Source: Nitrospinota bacterium (GTDB taxonomy: Bacteria; UBA8248). Taken from it: a stretch of 17,136 nt of DNA. The DNA is taken from assembly GCA_003506735.1 (NCBI GenBank), contig DNYS01000266.1, positions 10,353-27,488 of the forward strand, written 5' to 3'. This document shows positions 1 through 6,568 of the stretch, piece by piece; positions within the stretch are counted from its first letter, which is position 1; each line of letters begins with the position of its first letter. The position numbers were made by a program, and so were the translations under genes. The notes under the pieces were generated by a model. The model was given only the letters and a program-made list of their open reading frames with translations. It ran no database searches and was not told where the DNA came from.

Positions 1-509
1 TCTCCCTTGTCGCTCGTCAGGAACACCAGCCCGGCGACGATTAAGGCGATCCCGACCCACACCTCGACAGCCGGCCTCTCCCCCAAAATCAGGGCCCCCA
101 TCATCGATGCTCCGATGGGAGAGGCCGCTACGACGGCGTTCGTCCGGCCGACGCCGATCAGTTTGTTCGACCCATAGGCGAGAAAACGGGCCGCCCCCTG
201 CCCAAGGAGGCCCACCCCTACGAAGAAAAGAAACGCCTGGGCCAGGGACCCATCGAATGAATCCGAAAACGGAACGAGAAACAGGGCCGTCACCGACATC
301 CAGAAATTGATCATGATGGTCACGGTCAGAGGGGAGGCGCGCTCGGTCAGCCTCCGGACCATGATCTGGTTGCAGGCGAAGAAAAAACTTCCCAGGAGAG
401 CCCGGTACTCCGGTGGGATGGCGGAAAAAAGGTCGGCCAAAGAAAGACCCGCCGCAGTTAGAGAAACTTCAAGAGCCCGGATTATCGCACGCTCAAGGGG
501 ATCGGCCAT
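1..509 (-). CDS. EamA/DMT-family transporter, N-terminal part (cut by window edge)
   Basis: Reading the minus strand from an ATG at 509 gives 169 open codons that run off the left edge, so the C-terminal half is missing. After about 36 non-membrane residues there are five hydrophobic segments, at roughly residues 37-53, 62-80, 91-111, 123-142 and 149-165. A conserved-looking Pro131 and the stretch GALILGERP (139-146) sit where EamA repeats end. This is one complete EamA repeat; family members usually have two and act as inner-membrane drug/metabolite exporters or permeases. The substrate cannot be told. The start is uncertain because no convincing ribosome binding site precedes 509 and the N-terminal leader is longer than usual. 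It is divergent from the DinB-like gene at 598. A second, full-length EamA gene lies at 4321-5163. Confidence 0.8.
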   Translation of the reverse strand, partial: MADPLERAIIRALEVSLTAAGLSLADLFSAIPPEYRALLGSFFFACNQIMVRRLTERASPLTVTIMINFWMSVTALFLVPFSDSFDGSLAQAFLFFVGVGLLGQGAARFLAYGSNKLIGVGRTNAVVAASPIGASMMGALILGERPAVEVWVGIALIVAGLVFLTSDKG

Positions 510-597
510 AGCGCGGCGCGGCGGATTCGGTCAAAATGCCGGGAGAAAATTTCCCAAACCTGAGCCGCATTGCTTTCGCATGAGGAAATCTCCTGTG

Positions 598-1269
598 ATG
601 AGTGACGATCTATCCACGCCGGGACGCGATCTTTTTCCCGAATATCCACAAATCCACCTCATGTACGCGAGAGAGGTCCGGGGCCTGACCGATGAGCAGG
701 TCGATACCCTTCAGCCGGAGAAAAGCTGGGGAACCTGGTCCATCCGCCAGCAGGTCAATCACATCGCTTTCGCCCACTACCGCTGGTTCCTTCGGAATTG
801 GGGCGAGGCGCTGTTCGGCGGCCGCCTCCCGAGGGATGAATCGCTCCTGGACACCGGCGGCGCCGACCGGCTTATAGACCCGAAGCGGTTTCACGAGATG
901 CCCGATCTTCTTGCCGCCGTTAAAGATGCTGCCGATCTCGCCTGGGAAATTCTCGGGAACGAAACCCTGGGCAGCATGCGGGAGAAAGTCCAGTCGCGCC
1001 GCATCCCCTCGGATCACCGATGGCCCTCTGGCGACGGGCTGCGGGAGTGGACGGAGAACGTCACCCTGAAATCCCACTCCCGGGGATTTTGGAAGGACGA
1101 CACCGACCCCGAGTTATTTCATTACGACCTGGAATACACCTTCCGCCATGTCTTGTGGGAGGCCTACGCTCATCTGAAAACCATTCAAGCGCATAAAAAG
1201 GCGATGGGTCTTCCGCCGGTAAACGATATCCCCGAGGTGGGGTATTTGAAGGTTCTAAAGTGGGAATAG
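598..1269 (+). CDS. DinB-like domain protein, first copy of a tandem pair
   Basis: The gene encodes 223 residues starting MSDDLSTPGR. The ATG at 598 is chosen because a GAGGA ribosome binding site (582-586) precedes it, the downstream copy starts at the same residue, and any longer frame would run into the opposite-strand EamA gene. The protein looks like a DinB/YfiT-type four-helix metal-dependent fold: a Trp-rich helix carrying VNHIAFAHYRWF (His55, His60) and a late helix with FRHVLWEAYAHLKTI (His184, Glu188, His192). In the family a His in the second helix and two late His residues usually bind a divalent metal, and members include thiol-S-transferases; here one late position appears to be Glu. 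The reaction is unknown. By eye it is about 71 percent identical, without gaps, to the next gene. Confidence 0.85.
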   Translation: MSDDLSTPGRDLFPEYPQIHLMYAREVRGLTDEQVDTLQPEKSWGTWSIRQQVNHIAFAHYRWFLRNWGEALFGGRLPRDESLLDTGGADRLIDPKRFHEMPDLLAAVKDAADLAWEILGNETLGSMREKVQSRRIPSDHRWPSGDGLREWTENVTLKSHSRGFWKDDTDPELFHYDLEYTFRHVLWEAYAHLKTIQAHKKAMGLPPVNDIPEVGYLKVLKWE

Positions 1270-1321
1270 GGTCCCTGAACGGGGTGTCATTCTCTTTCCT
1301 CCATGAGGAGCGAACTTTGAA

Positions 1322-1993
1322 ATGAGCGACGATTCAAGCACACCCGGGCGGGCGCTGTTTCCCGAATACCACCGCATCCACGGCCTGTACGAGCGGGAAA
1401 TCGAGGGCCTGACCGACGGGCAGATGGACACCCTGCAACCCGAAAAAAGCTGGGGGATATGGCCCATCCGCCGGCAGGTGAGCCACATCGCCTCGGTTCA
1501 CTACCGCTGGTTCCTCCAGGCCTGGGGCGAGACGCTGTTCGGCGAAAACCCGCCGCGTGACATCTCGCTCACCGACACCGGCGGGACCGACCGCTATCTC
1601 GACCCCAAGCGGTTTCACGAGATGCCGGACCTGCTCACCGCCCTCAAGGACGCCACCGCCCTCGCCCTCGAGATTCTCGGCGGGGAGACGCTGGGCAGCC
1701 TGCGGGAGAAAACGCTCACCCGCCGCATCGACCCGAACGATGCATTCGCAACCGGAGAGAACCGCTTGGAATGGACAAAAAATGTAACCCTGAAGGCCCA
1801 TTCAAGCGGGTATTGGCAGGATGAAAACGACCCCGGCCTTTTCCACTTCGACCTCGAATACACCTTCCGCCATATATTGTGGGAGGCCTACGCACATCTC
1901 AAAACCATCCAGGCGCACAAAAAGGCGATGGGGCTCGGCGTCCGGGTGGATATTCCCGAGGTGGGATATTTGAAATATCTCAAGTGGGAGTAG
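1322..1993 (+). CDS. DinB-like domain protein, second copy of a tandem pair
   Basis: This 223-residue protein has the same length as its upstream neighbour and aligns with it end to end. The most conserved blocks are the Trp/His region (DTLQPEKSWG, HYRWFL), the central DPKRFHEMPDLL and the last 43 residues (37 of 43 identical). The least conserved block is around residues 131-155. The ATG at 1322 follows a GAGGAG ribosome binding site at 1305-1310. The presumed metal ligands match the first copy: His55, His60, His184, Glu188 and His192. The 52-base gap from the first gene suggests co-transcription after a local gene duplication. Its last 14 bases overlap the end of the convergent LOG-family gene. 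The substrate is unknown; a DinB-fold thiol- or metal-dependent enzyme is the best guess. Confidence 0.85.
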   Translation: MSDDSSTPGRALFPEYHRIHGLYEREIEGLTDGQMDTLQPEKSWGIWPIRRQVSHIASVHYRWFLQAWGETLFGENPPRDISLTDTGGTDRYLDPKRFHEMPDLLTALKDATALALEILGGETLGSLREKTLTRRIDPNDAFATGENRLEWTKNVTLKAHSSGYWQDENDPGLFHFDLEYTFRHILWEAYAHLKTIQAHKKAMGLGVRVDIPEVGYLKYLKWE

Positions 1994-2573
1994 GCCTCTG
2001 GACGAGGGGGCCGTCCGGCGGGATGTAATTCTCCATCTCCGAGATCAAACGAAGCGGATCGCCGTTCACCGTGAACAGTTCCTCGTAGCTCTCCGGCATG
2101 AACCCTTCCCCGGCGGCGTGGCGGAAAAAAGACAGCAGCGGATCGAAGTAGCCCTCCACGTTCAGCAAACCGGCCGGCTTTTTGATAAACTGCAGATAGA
2201 GCCAAGAAAGCACCTCCATCATCTCCTCGAAGGTTCCGAGCCCACCCGGCAGGACGATGAAGCCGTCCGAGAGTTCGGCCATGACGGCTTTTCGCTCGTG
2301 CATGGTCTCGACCACCCGGAGTTCGGTCACGCCATTGTGCGCCACTTCCAGGTCCATGATTCCCTTCGGCATGACTCCGATGACCTCCCCCCCGCCCGCG
2401 AGCGCGGCGTCCGCGAGCACCCCCATCAGCCCGACGTGACCCCCGCCGTAGACGATGCCGATATTTTTCTCCGAAAGAATGGTCCCCAGTCCCGCGGCGG
2501 CATCGCGGTATACCGCTTTGTTCCCTTCCCGGGAGCCGGTGAATACGCAGATTCTTTTTAGTGTGACAGCCAT
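1980..2573 (-). CDS. LOG-family protein (cytokinin riboside 5'-monophosphate phosphoribohydrolase type)
   Basis: This 197-residue protein has the hallmarks of the LOG / TIGR00730 family: an N-terminal Rossmann-like ICVFTGSREGN, the nucleotide-binding VYGGGHVGLMG (41-51), MHERK (91-95) with the conserved Arg and Lys, and the signature PGGLGTFEE (109-117), where Glu117 is the catalytic acid. Family members cleave the N-glycosidic bond of nucleoside 5'-monophosphates, releasing the base and ribose 5-phosphate; many bacterial copies act on AMP or on cytokinin nucleotides. I chose the ATG at 2573 because it gives the usual family length and places the first beta-strand at once. A longer frame back to 2681 would add 36 residues of non-family sequence. 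It is convergent with the second DinB-like gene and divergent from the CoA-transferase. Confidence 0.9.
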   Translation of the reverse strand: MAVTLKRICVFTGSREGNKAVYRDAAAGLGTILSEKNIGIVYGGGHVGLMGVLADAALAGGGEVIGVMPKGIMDLEVAHNGVTELRVVETMHERKAVMAELSDGFIVLPGGLGTFEEMMEVLSWLYLQFIKKPAGLLNVEGYFDPLLSFFRHAAGEGFMPESYEELFTVNGDPLRLISEMENYIPPDGPLVQRPTPT

Positions 2574-2715
2574 CGGTAAAATCCCGTTATGGAATGCGAA
2601 ATGCCCCGCGGCGATTCCGGGGGGTCGTCCCCGAATATATATACCGGATTTCGCTGCGCGAAAAGGATTGAAACCAAACATCTTCCCGGAGCCCTCCCGG
2701 CGGGGGAATCTTGCA

Positions 2716-2724
2716 TGCTATGAT
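2716..2724 (+). promoter_or_regulatory. Candidate extended -10 promoter for the CoA-transferase
   Basis: The sequence TGCTATGAT has an extended -10 TG followed by TATGAT, one base from consensus. It lies about 94 bases before the CoA-transferase start, in the 244-base divergent gap with the LOG gene. No good -35 box is seen. A short perfect inverted repeat, TTTCGC-TGC-GCGAAA, at 2649-2663 in the same gap could be an operator or be chance. Confidence 0.35.
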
Positions 2725-2817
2725 CCGGCTCTATCGCAAAATGGCCCTCCTGCCCCGGCGCTCCGATTCGTGCCCGAAAAAGGGCGGCCGGACGAAACCG
2801 AAAGGGGAGCGATCTCG

Positions 2818-3996
2818 ATGGCGGCGCCGCTCGAAGGCGTAAAGGTGCTCGATCTGACCCGGCTCATCGTCGGCGGCTTCTACGGGATGCTCCTCGCCGA
2901 CGCCGGAGCCGAGGTGGTGAAAGTCGAGGTCCCCGGGCGGGGAGACACCCTCCGCGCCTGGAAGCCCTCGTGGTGGAAGGTGTACGGGCGCGGGAAAAAA
3001 TCGATGACGCTGGCCCTGAACCGGCCCGCCGGGCAGGAGATTTTGAAGGAACTGGCCTCGAAGGCCGACGTGCTGGCCGAGAATTTCTTCCCCGGGAAAC
3101 TCGAGTCCTGGGGCCTCTCGCCCGAAGAACTTCATGAGATCAACCCCCGTCTGGTCATCGTGCGCATCTCCGGCTGGGGACAGGACGGCCCCTACCGGGA
3201 TCGGCCCGGCTTCGGAACCCTAGTCGAGGCGGCCTCGGGCTTCAGCGCCATCAATGGGTTTCCCGATTCGCCGCCCCTCCTCCCGCCAATTCCGATCGCC
3301 GACATGACGGCGGGCCTGTACGGGGTCTCCTCCACCATGTTCGCCCTCTACCACCGGGACGCGCTGGGAGGCGGAAAGGGCCAAGTCATCGATCTGGCCC
3401 TCTACGAGCCCTTGTTCACCATCATCGGCCCCTATGCCGCCGAGTTCGCCCTGAGCGGGAAAAAATACGGGCGCACCGGAAACCTCTCCGAAAACTCCTC
3501 GCCCCGGAACTGCTACCCGACGAAGGATGGCCGCTGGATCGCCATTTCCGCCTCGACCCAGCCCATGTTCGAGCGCCTGGCCATATGCCTGGACCGGAGC
3601 GACCTCATCCCCAATCCCCGCTTCGAGAGCAACAACGCCCGCGTGGCCAACAACCCGGCGCTCGACGAAATTGTGGCCGGCGAAATCCGCACGCGCTCCT
3701 GCGAGGAGAACATGCGGCGCTTCACCGAGGGAGGCGTCACCGCCATGCCCGTCTACGACATCGAGGACATCCTGGCGGACCCCCATTTCCAGGCGCGGGA
3801 GCTCGTCAAGAACATTCCCGATCCCGATTTCGGCGAAGTCCCCATGCAAAACGTCACCCCGCGCATGTCGAAAACCCCGCTCGATATCCGCTGGACAGGC
3901 CCCCCGCTCGGAGCGCACACCGACGAAATCCTCTCCTCGTGGATCGGCATCGGACCGGACCGGGCGGGCGAGCTGCGGAGCGAGGGCATCATCTAA
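2818..3996 (+). CDS. Class III CoA-transferase (CaiB/BaiF family)
   Basis: The protein has 392 residues, the normal length for family III CoA-transferases. It begins MAAPLEGVKVLDLTR and has the typical DAGAEVVKVE (nucleotide-binding N-terminal domain), YGRGKKSMTLALNRP, the ISGWGQDGPYRDRPGF segment, and IADMTAGLYG, whose Asp162 matches the catalytic aspartate that carries the acyl and CoA intermediates in formyl-CoA transferase. Such enzymes move CoA between an acyl-CoA donor and a free carboxylic acid in the cytoplasm; the acids used here cannot be read from sequence. The ATG at 2818 is supported by GGGGAG at 2804-2809. Longer in-frame starts would overlap the LOG gene. No partner (acyl-CoA dehydrogenase or lyase) lies nearby, so it may act alone or with distant genes. 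Confidence 0.92.
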   Translation: MAAPLEGVKVLDLTRLIVGGFYGMLLADAGAEVVKVEVPGRGDTLRAWKPSWWKVYGRGKKSMTLALNRPAGQEILKELASKADVLAENFFPGKLESWGLSPEELHEINPRLVIVRISGWGQDGPYRDRPGFGTLVEAASGFSAINGFPDSPPLLPPIPIADMTAGLYGVSSTMFALYHRDALGGGKGQVIDLALYEPLFTIIGPYAAEFALSGKKYGRTGNLSENSSPRNCYPTKDGRWIAISASTQPMFERLAICLDRSDLIPNPRFESNNARVANNPALDEIVAGEIRTRSCEENMRRFTEGGVTAMPVYDIEDILADPHFQARELVKNIPDPDFGEVPMQNVTPRMSKTPLDIRWTGPPLGAHTDEILSSWIGIGPDRAGELRSEGII

Positions 3997-4320
3997 CCGC
4001 GCCGGGCTTGACCTCCAAACCACCCCTCGGGCAAATCCACCACCCGAGAAACCCCAAATCGAAGTTCACCCGCAAACTCCCGAAATATTCCGAAACCGAC
4101 CACCCCCATAAAAATTGCGATTCATTTTTCCATTCAAACTCCGCATACCGGTTTCCTCCGGGGGCAGCCCGCCCCCTCCCGGCGGAATCTCCCGCCAGCG
4201 CGGTAAACATAGATCCAAAGGATGGAATGACCGCAACCGGAAATGCGCGGAGATTCGTTTCGGATCCAAAAGCCCTCTCAATCCCTCGCTCCGGGCGGCG
4301 AACACGCCCGGACCGCGCAG
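3997..4320. other. Non-coding gap between convergent CoA-transferase and EamA genes
   Basis: I see no believable gene in these 324 bases. The short frames across it are composition artefacts. It holds two adjacent GC-rich inverted repeats: GGGGGC (4160-4165) with GCCCCC (4171-4176), and GGCGG (4181-4185) with CCGCC (4192-4196). A third, stronger hairpin at 4290-4312 belongs to the end of the EamA gene. None has a following T-run. Around 4081-4140 the sequence is noticeably more A/T-rich. Confidence 0.6.
4290..4312 (-). terminator. GC-rich hairpin just after the second EamA gene
   Basis: TCCGGGCG (4290-4297) and CGCCCGGA (4305-4312) form a perfect 8-base stem with a 7-base loop, 8 bases past the EamA stop codon. 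No T-run follows on the minus strand, so it may be a weak terminator or a 3'-end-stabilising hairpin rather than a classical intrinsic terminator. Confidence 0.4.
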
Positions 4321-5163
4321 CTAGGCCGCTGCGAATATCAGGATCGAAAAAACCGCGCAGGCCACCCCGAGGGCCCTCCGGGTGGAGAGGCGCTCCCCGA
4401 GAAAAACGATGGCCAAAAGGCCCGTGAGAACGAAACTGAGTTGAGCGATAGGCGCGATCACGACCGCGTCTCCGTGGGTGAAACCCACCGAAAGCGAAAC
4501 GTAGCTGGATGAGGTCAATATTCCACAGGCGAGGGGAACCCAAAGAGCGCCGCCCCGCCGGGGCATGGAGTCTCCCGAGAAAACGGCATAGGGGAGCGCC
4601 ATGCAAAATACGCCCACGCTCTGAGCGAGCGTCATGGCCGCCGGATTCGCCCCCATCGCCAGGCCGAGCTTGATAAACAGCCCGATGAACCCGAACAGGC
4701 ACATCGCGCCGGCAGCGAGCGCCAGGGAGCGGCGATCCCGCCCGCCCGCGATGACGCCGACTCCCCCCGAGAGAACGGCCGCTCCCGCCAGGAAGAGGGC
4801 GATGCCCTTGAGGGGGTTCACCTCCTCGCCGATAAAGGCGATCGTCAGCAGGGCCGTTATCGCAAAGTTCAGGCGGACGATGGGGATCAGCGAAATGGCC
4901 TCCCCCCGGCGCATCGCCAGGAGGATGAAAAGAAACGCCGTGAAGGCGAGTGCGCCGTTCAGCAGGCCCAACCACAGGCCGGGGCTCCAAGCGAGTTCCG
5001 AGCGGATAAAGGTAAGCGCGAAGGCGGTGGGCATATAGGCGAAGTTTTGGAGCAACATGAACGGGCCGCCCCGCAGATCCCAGCGCTGACCCCATTTATA
5101 GAGAAAATCGCTCGTTCCCAGGCATCCCATGGAAATCAGGGCGAAAACAATCTCTGGGGGCAC
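4321..5163 (-). CDS. EamA/DMT-family transporter
   Basis: This 280-residue inner-membrane protein has about ten hydrophobic segments in two EamA repeats. Each repeat ends with the family signature: FIGEEVN around residues 110-116 and FLGERLS near 258. Family members export or exchange small molecules such as amino acids, nucleosides or drugs; the substrate is unknown. I start it at the GTG at 5163 (minus strand) because GGAGG lies five bases upstream (5169-5173) and translation reaches the first membrane segment at once. The next candidate start at 5205 adds 14 charged residues and has no such signal. The C-terminus is a short Phe/Ala tail (ILIFAAA). It is divergent from the Nudix gene and followed by a hairpin. 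Confidence 0.9.
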   Translation of the reverse strand: MPPEIVFALISMGCLGTSDFLYKWGQRWDLRGGPFMLLQNFAYMPTAFALTFIRSELAWSPGLWLGLLNGALAFTAFLFILLAMRRGEAISLIPIVRLNFAITALLTIAFIGEEVNPLKGIALFLAGAAVLSGGVGVIAGGRDRRSLALAAGAMCLFGFIGLFIKLGLAMGANPAAMTLAQSVGVFCMALPYAVFSGDSMPRRGGALWVPLACGILTSSSYVSLSVGFTHGDAVVIAPIAQLSFVLTGLLAIVFLGERLSTRRALGVACAVFSILIFAAA

Positions 5164-5277
5164 GCTCTCCTCCGCTCCACCTTTGCCTGGAATCCACCGC
5201 CGCACTTTCCCGGAACCGGGTGTGATGCTACGTTCGGCTCTCTGCCAGTGTCAACGTTTGCGAAACCAGGAGGCGGG

Positions 5278-5727
5278 ATGAGCCGCGAATATCCCCTCCG
5301 GCCCATCGTCGGCGTCGGGGCGATTGTGTTCAGCGGAGGAAAAGTTCTGATGGCCCGGCGCGGCAATTCGCCGGGCCTTGGAAACTGGAGCGTTCCGGGA
5401 GGCGCGCTGAAGCTCGGCGAGACCTTAGAGGATGCCTGCAAGCGGGAAGTATTCGAGGAAACGAACCTGACCGTCGAGGTCGTCTCCCGGTGCGCCGTCC
5501 TCGACAGAATCACCCGGGACGATTGGGATCGGGTGCAGTATCACTATGTCCTCGTCGATTTCGTATGCCGCCCGGCGGGTGGCACCCTCCAGGCGAGGAG
5601 CGACGCTACCGAGGCGAGATGGGTTTCCTTGGAGGACCTGGACGGCCTCAAGCCCATGACCCGGGGAACGGCCCGGGTCATTCTCGACGCCGCCGAGGAT
5701 ATGCGCGTCCGGAACATCTCGTTCTAG
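5278..5727 (+). CDS. Nudix hydrolase
   Basis: This 149-residue single-domain protein has a clear Nudix box at residues 42-64 (G-x5-E-x7-RE-V-F-EE-T-N-L), with Glu57, Glu60 and Glu61 as metal-binding and catalytic residues. The usual Gly near the end of the box is Asn63, a tolerated variant. The stretch RGNSPGLGNWSVPGG before the box resembles ADP-ribose pyrophosphatase or MutT-like members that hydrolyse nucleoside-diphosphate-linked substrates. The exact substrate cannot be deduced. The ATG at 5278 follows an AGGAGG ribosome binding site at 5268-5273; frames extending upstream to 5047 would overlap the divergent EamA gene. A compact terminator begins five bases after the stop, so the gene appears to be a one-gene unit. 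Confidence 0.92.
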   Translation: MSREYPLRPIVGVGAIVFSGGKVLMARRGNSPGLGNWSVPGGALKLGETLEDACKREVFEETNLTVEVVSRCAVLDRITRDDWDRVQYHYVLVDFVCRPAGGTLQARSDATEARWVSLEDLDGLKPMTRGTARVILDAAEDMRVRNISF

Positions 5728-5731
5728 ACGG

Positions 5732-5750
5732 ACGCGCAGCCCGCGTTTTT
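5732..5750 (+). terminator. Intrinsic terminator after the Nudix gene
   Basis: ACGCG (5732-5736), loop CAGCC and CGCGT (5742-5746) make a 5-base stem that runs straight into T5 (5746-5750). G-T wobbles could lengthen the stem slightly. It starts four bases after the Nudix stop codon. The stem is short, so efficiency is uncertain. Confidence 0.5.
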
Positions 5751-5777
5751 GACAGCCCTTCGGGGATGGCGGAAAAT
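5749..5777 (+). promoter_or_regulatory. Candidate sigma-70 promoter for the kinase-like/Ldh2 unit
   Basis: A perfect TTGACA (5749-5754) is followed after 17 bases by GAAAAT (5772-5777), four of six matches to the -10 consensus. The -35 box uses the last two T of the preceding terminator. Transcription would start near 5784, about 40 bases before the kinase-like start. Confidence 0.45.
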
Positions 5778-5824
5778 CGCGCCCGATTTGGCACCTTCAG
5801 CGATGGACTTCGTTTGATGAAGGG

Positions 5825-6568
5825 ATGATATTGGACGATCGGTCGGCCGGCGACTCAGAAAACGGAATGGACAACCCGCGGGACACCTCGCTTTTCCTGC
5901 GTCTTGTGAGCCGCGATCTCGGCGAGTCTTTCGCCGATTTCCGCCGGCGGTTCAACGATCTCACCGAGGAGCCCAATTTGATCCGGCTCCGTGAAAATCT
6001 GGGAGAACTCACGGAATCCGTCTACAGGATGGACCGCCTCGTCCGGGATCTGGCCGATACGGCGGACATCGAAAGCGGAAACCTGACGCTGAAGGAGGAA
6101 TCTTTCGACCTGGCCGCCCTCTTGAGCGGGCAGATCAGCAAGCGCCTCCGCCGGTTGCGGGGCTACCGAATCCAGCCGGAAATCCCCTCCTCTCCGCTGA
6201 TCGTCACCGGCGATCCGGATCGTTTTGCCACCCTGATCAACGATCTGCTGGACGCGGTGATTCTGCTTTCCCCCGGGGGGGGGACCGTTCTGATCCGCCT
6301 TATGCGCGGGGATTCCGAAATTTCTCTCGCCGTCGAAAACCGGGGGGCGAAACTCCCGCCGGGAAAGCTCGAAACCATCCTCGACTGGCTGGACACATGC
6401 CTCCAGGAGAAAGAGGGCTTCGAAGGGGTGGGCCTCGGGCTTTACCGGACTCACCTGACCGTCCAGATGTGGAACGGACGGCTGGATGTTGCCATGCCGC
6501 CCGAAGGAGGCTTGTTATTCACCCTGCGGATTCCGCACCAATCGTTAAATGTTCCCAAAAATGAGTGA
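5825..6568 (+). CDS. Degenerate histidine-kinase-like protein (probable pseudokinase)
   Basis: The 247-residue protein follows the layout of a HisKA plus HATPase_c core with no membrane segment or sensor domain. The second dimerisation helix and linker are recognisable (DRLVRDLADTADIESGNLTL, 70-89), as are the ATP-lid glycines GVGLGL (201-206). Key catalytic residues are lost. Where kinases have SHELRTPL this protein has SRDLGESF, putting Arg30 at the phospho-acceptor His. The N-box reads INDLLDAVILLSP, with Ala144 where the Mg-binding Asn is expected. The G1 box reads VENRGAKLPP, with Asn172 for Asp and Lys176 for Gly. It is therefore probably not an active kinase. The start is uncertain: ATG 5825 has AAGGG directly adjacent; TTG at 5831 is better spaced from it; ATG 5867 is also possible. 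It overlaps the next gene. Confidence 0.75.
   Translation: MILDDRSAGDSENGMDNPRDTSLFLRLVSRDLGESFADFRRRFNDLTEEPNLIRLRENLGELTESVYRMDRLVRDLADTADIESGNLTLKEESFDLAALLSGQISKRLRRLRGYRIQPEIPSSPLIVTGDPDRFATLINDLLDAVILLSPGGGTVLIRLMRGDSEISLAVENRGAKLPPGKLETILDWLDTCLQEKEGFEGVGLGLYRTHLTVQMWNGRLDVAMPPEGGLLFTLRIPHQSLNVPKNE

Noticed and set aside
511..534. Possible TTGACC -35 box for the left-edge EamA gene
   Set aside because: The matching -10 position would fall on the start codon itself, so it cannot drive that start as annotated.
307..597. N-terminal extension of the first DinB-like gene back to 307
   Set aside because: It overlaps the EamA gene on the other strand, is basic and unlike the paralogue, while the ATG at 598 has a ribosome binding site and matches the second copy's start.
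2455..2817. N-terminal extension of the CoA-transferase
   Set aside because: The added 121 residues have no family similarity and cover the LOG gene; the ATG at 2818 has a good ribosome binding site and gives the normal family start.
3989..5095. 368-codon minus-strand open frame over the second EamA gene
   Set aside because: It is a shifted frame of the EamA coding strand with an Arg/Gly/Pro-rich product and no membrane segments.
5209..5220. CCCGG-AA-CCGGG palindrome between the second EamA gene and the Nudix gene
   Set aside because: It is very short and GC-only, and likely by chance in DNA of this composition; no promoter boxes are arranged around it.
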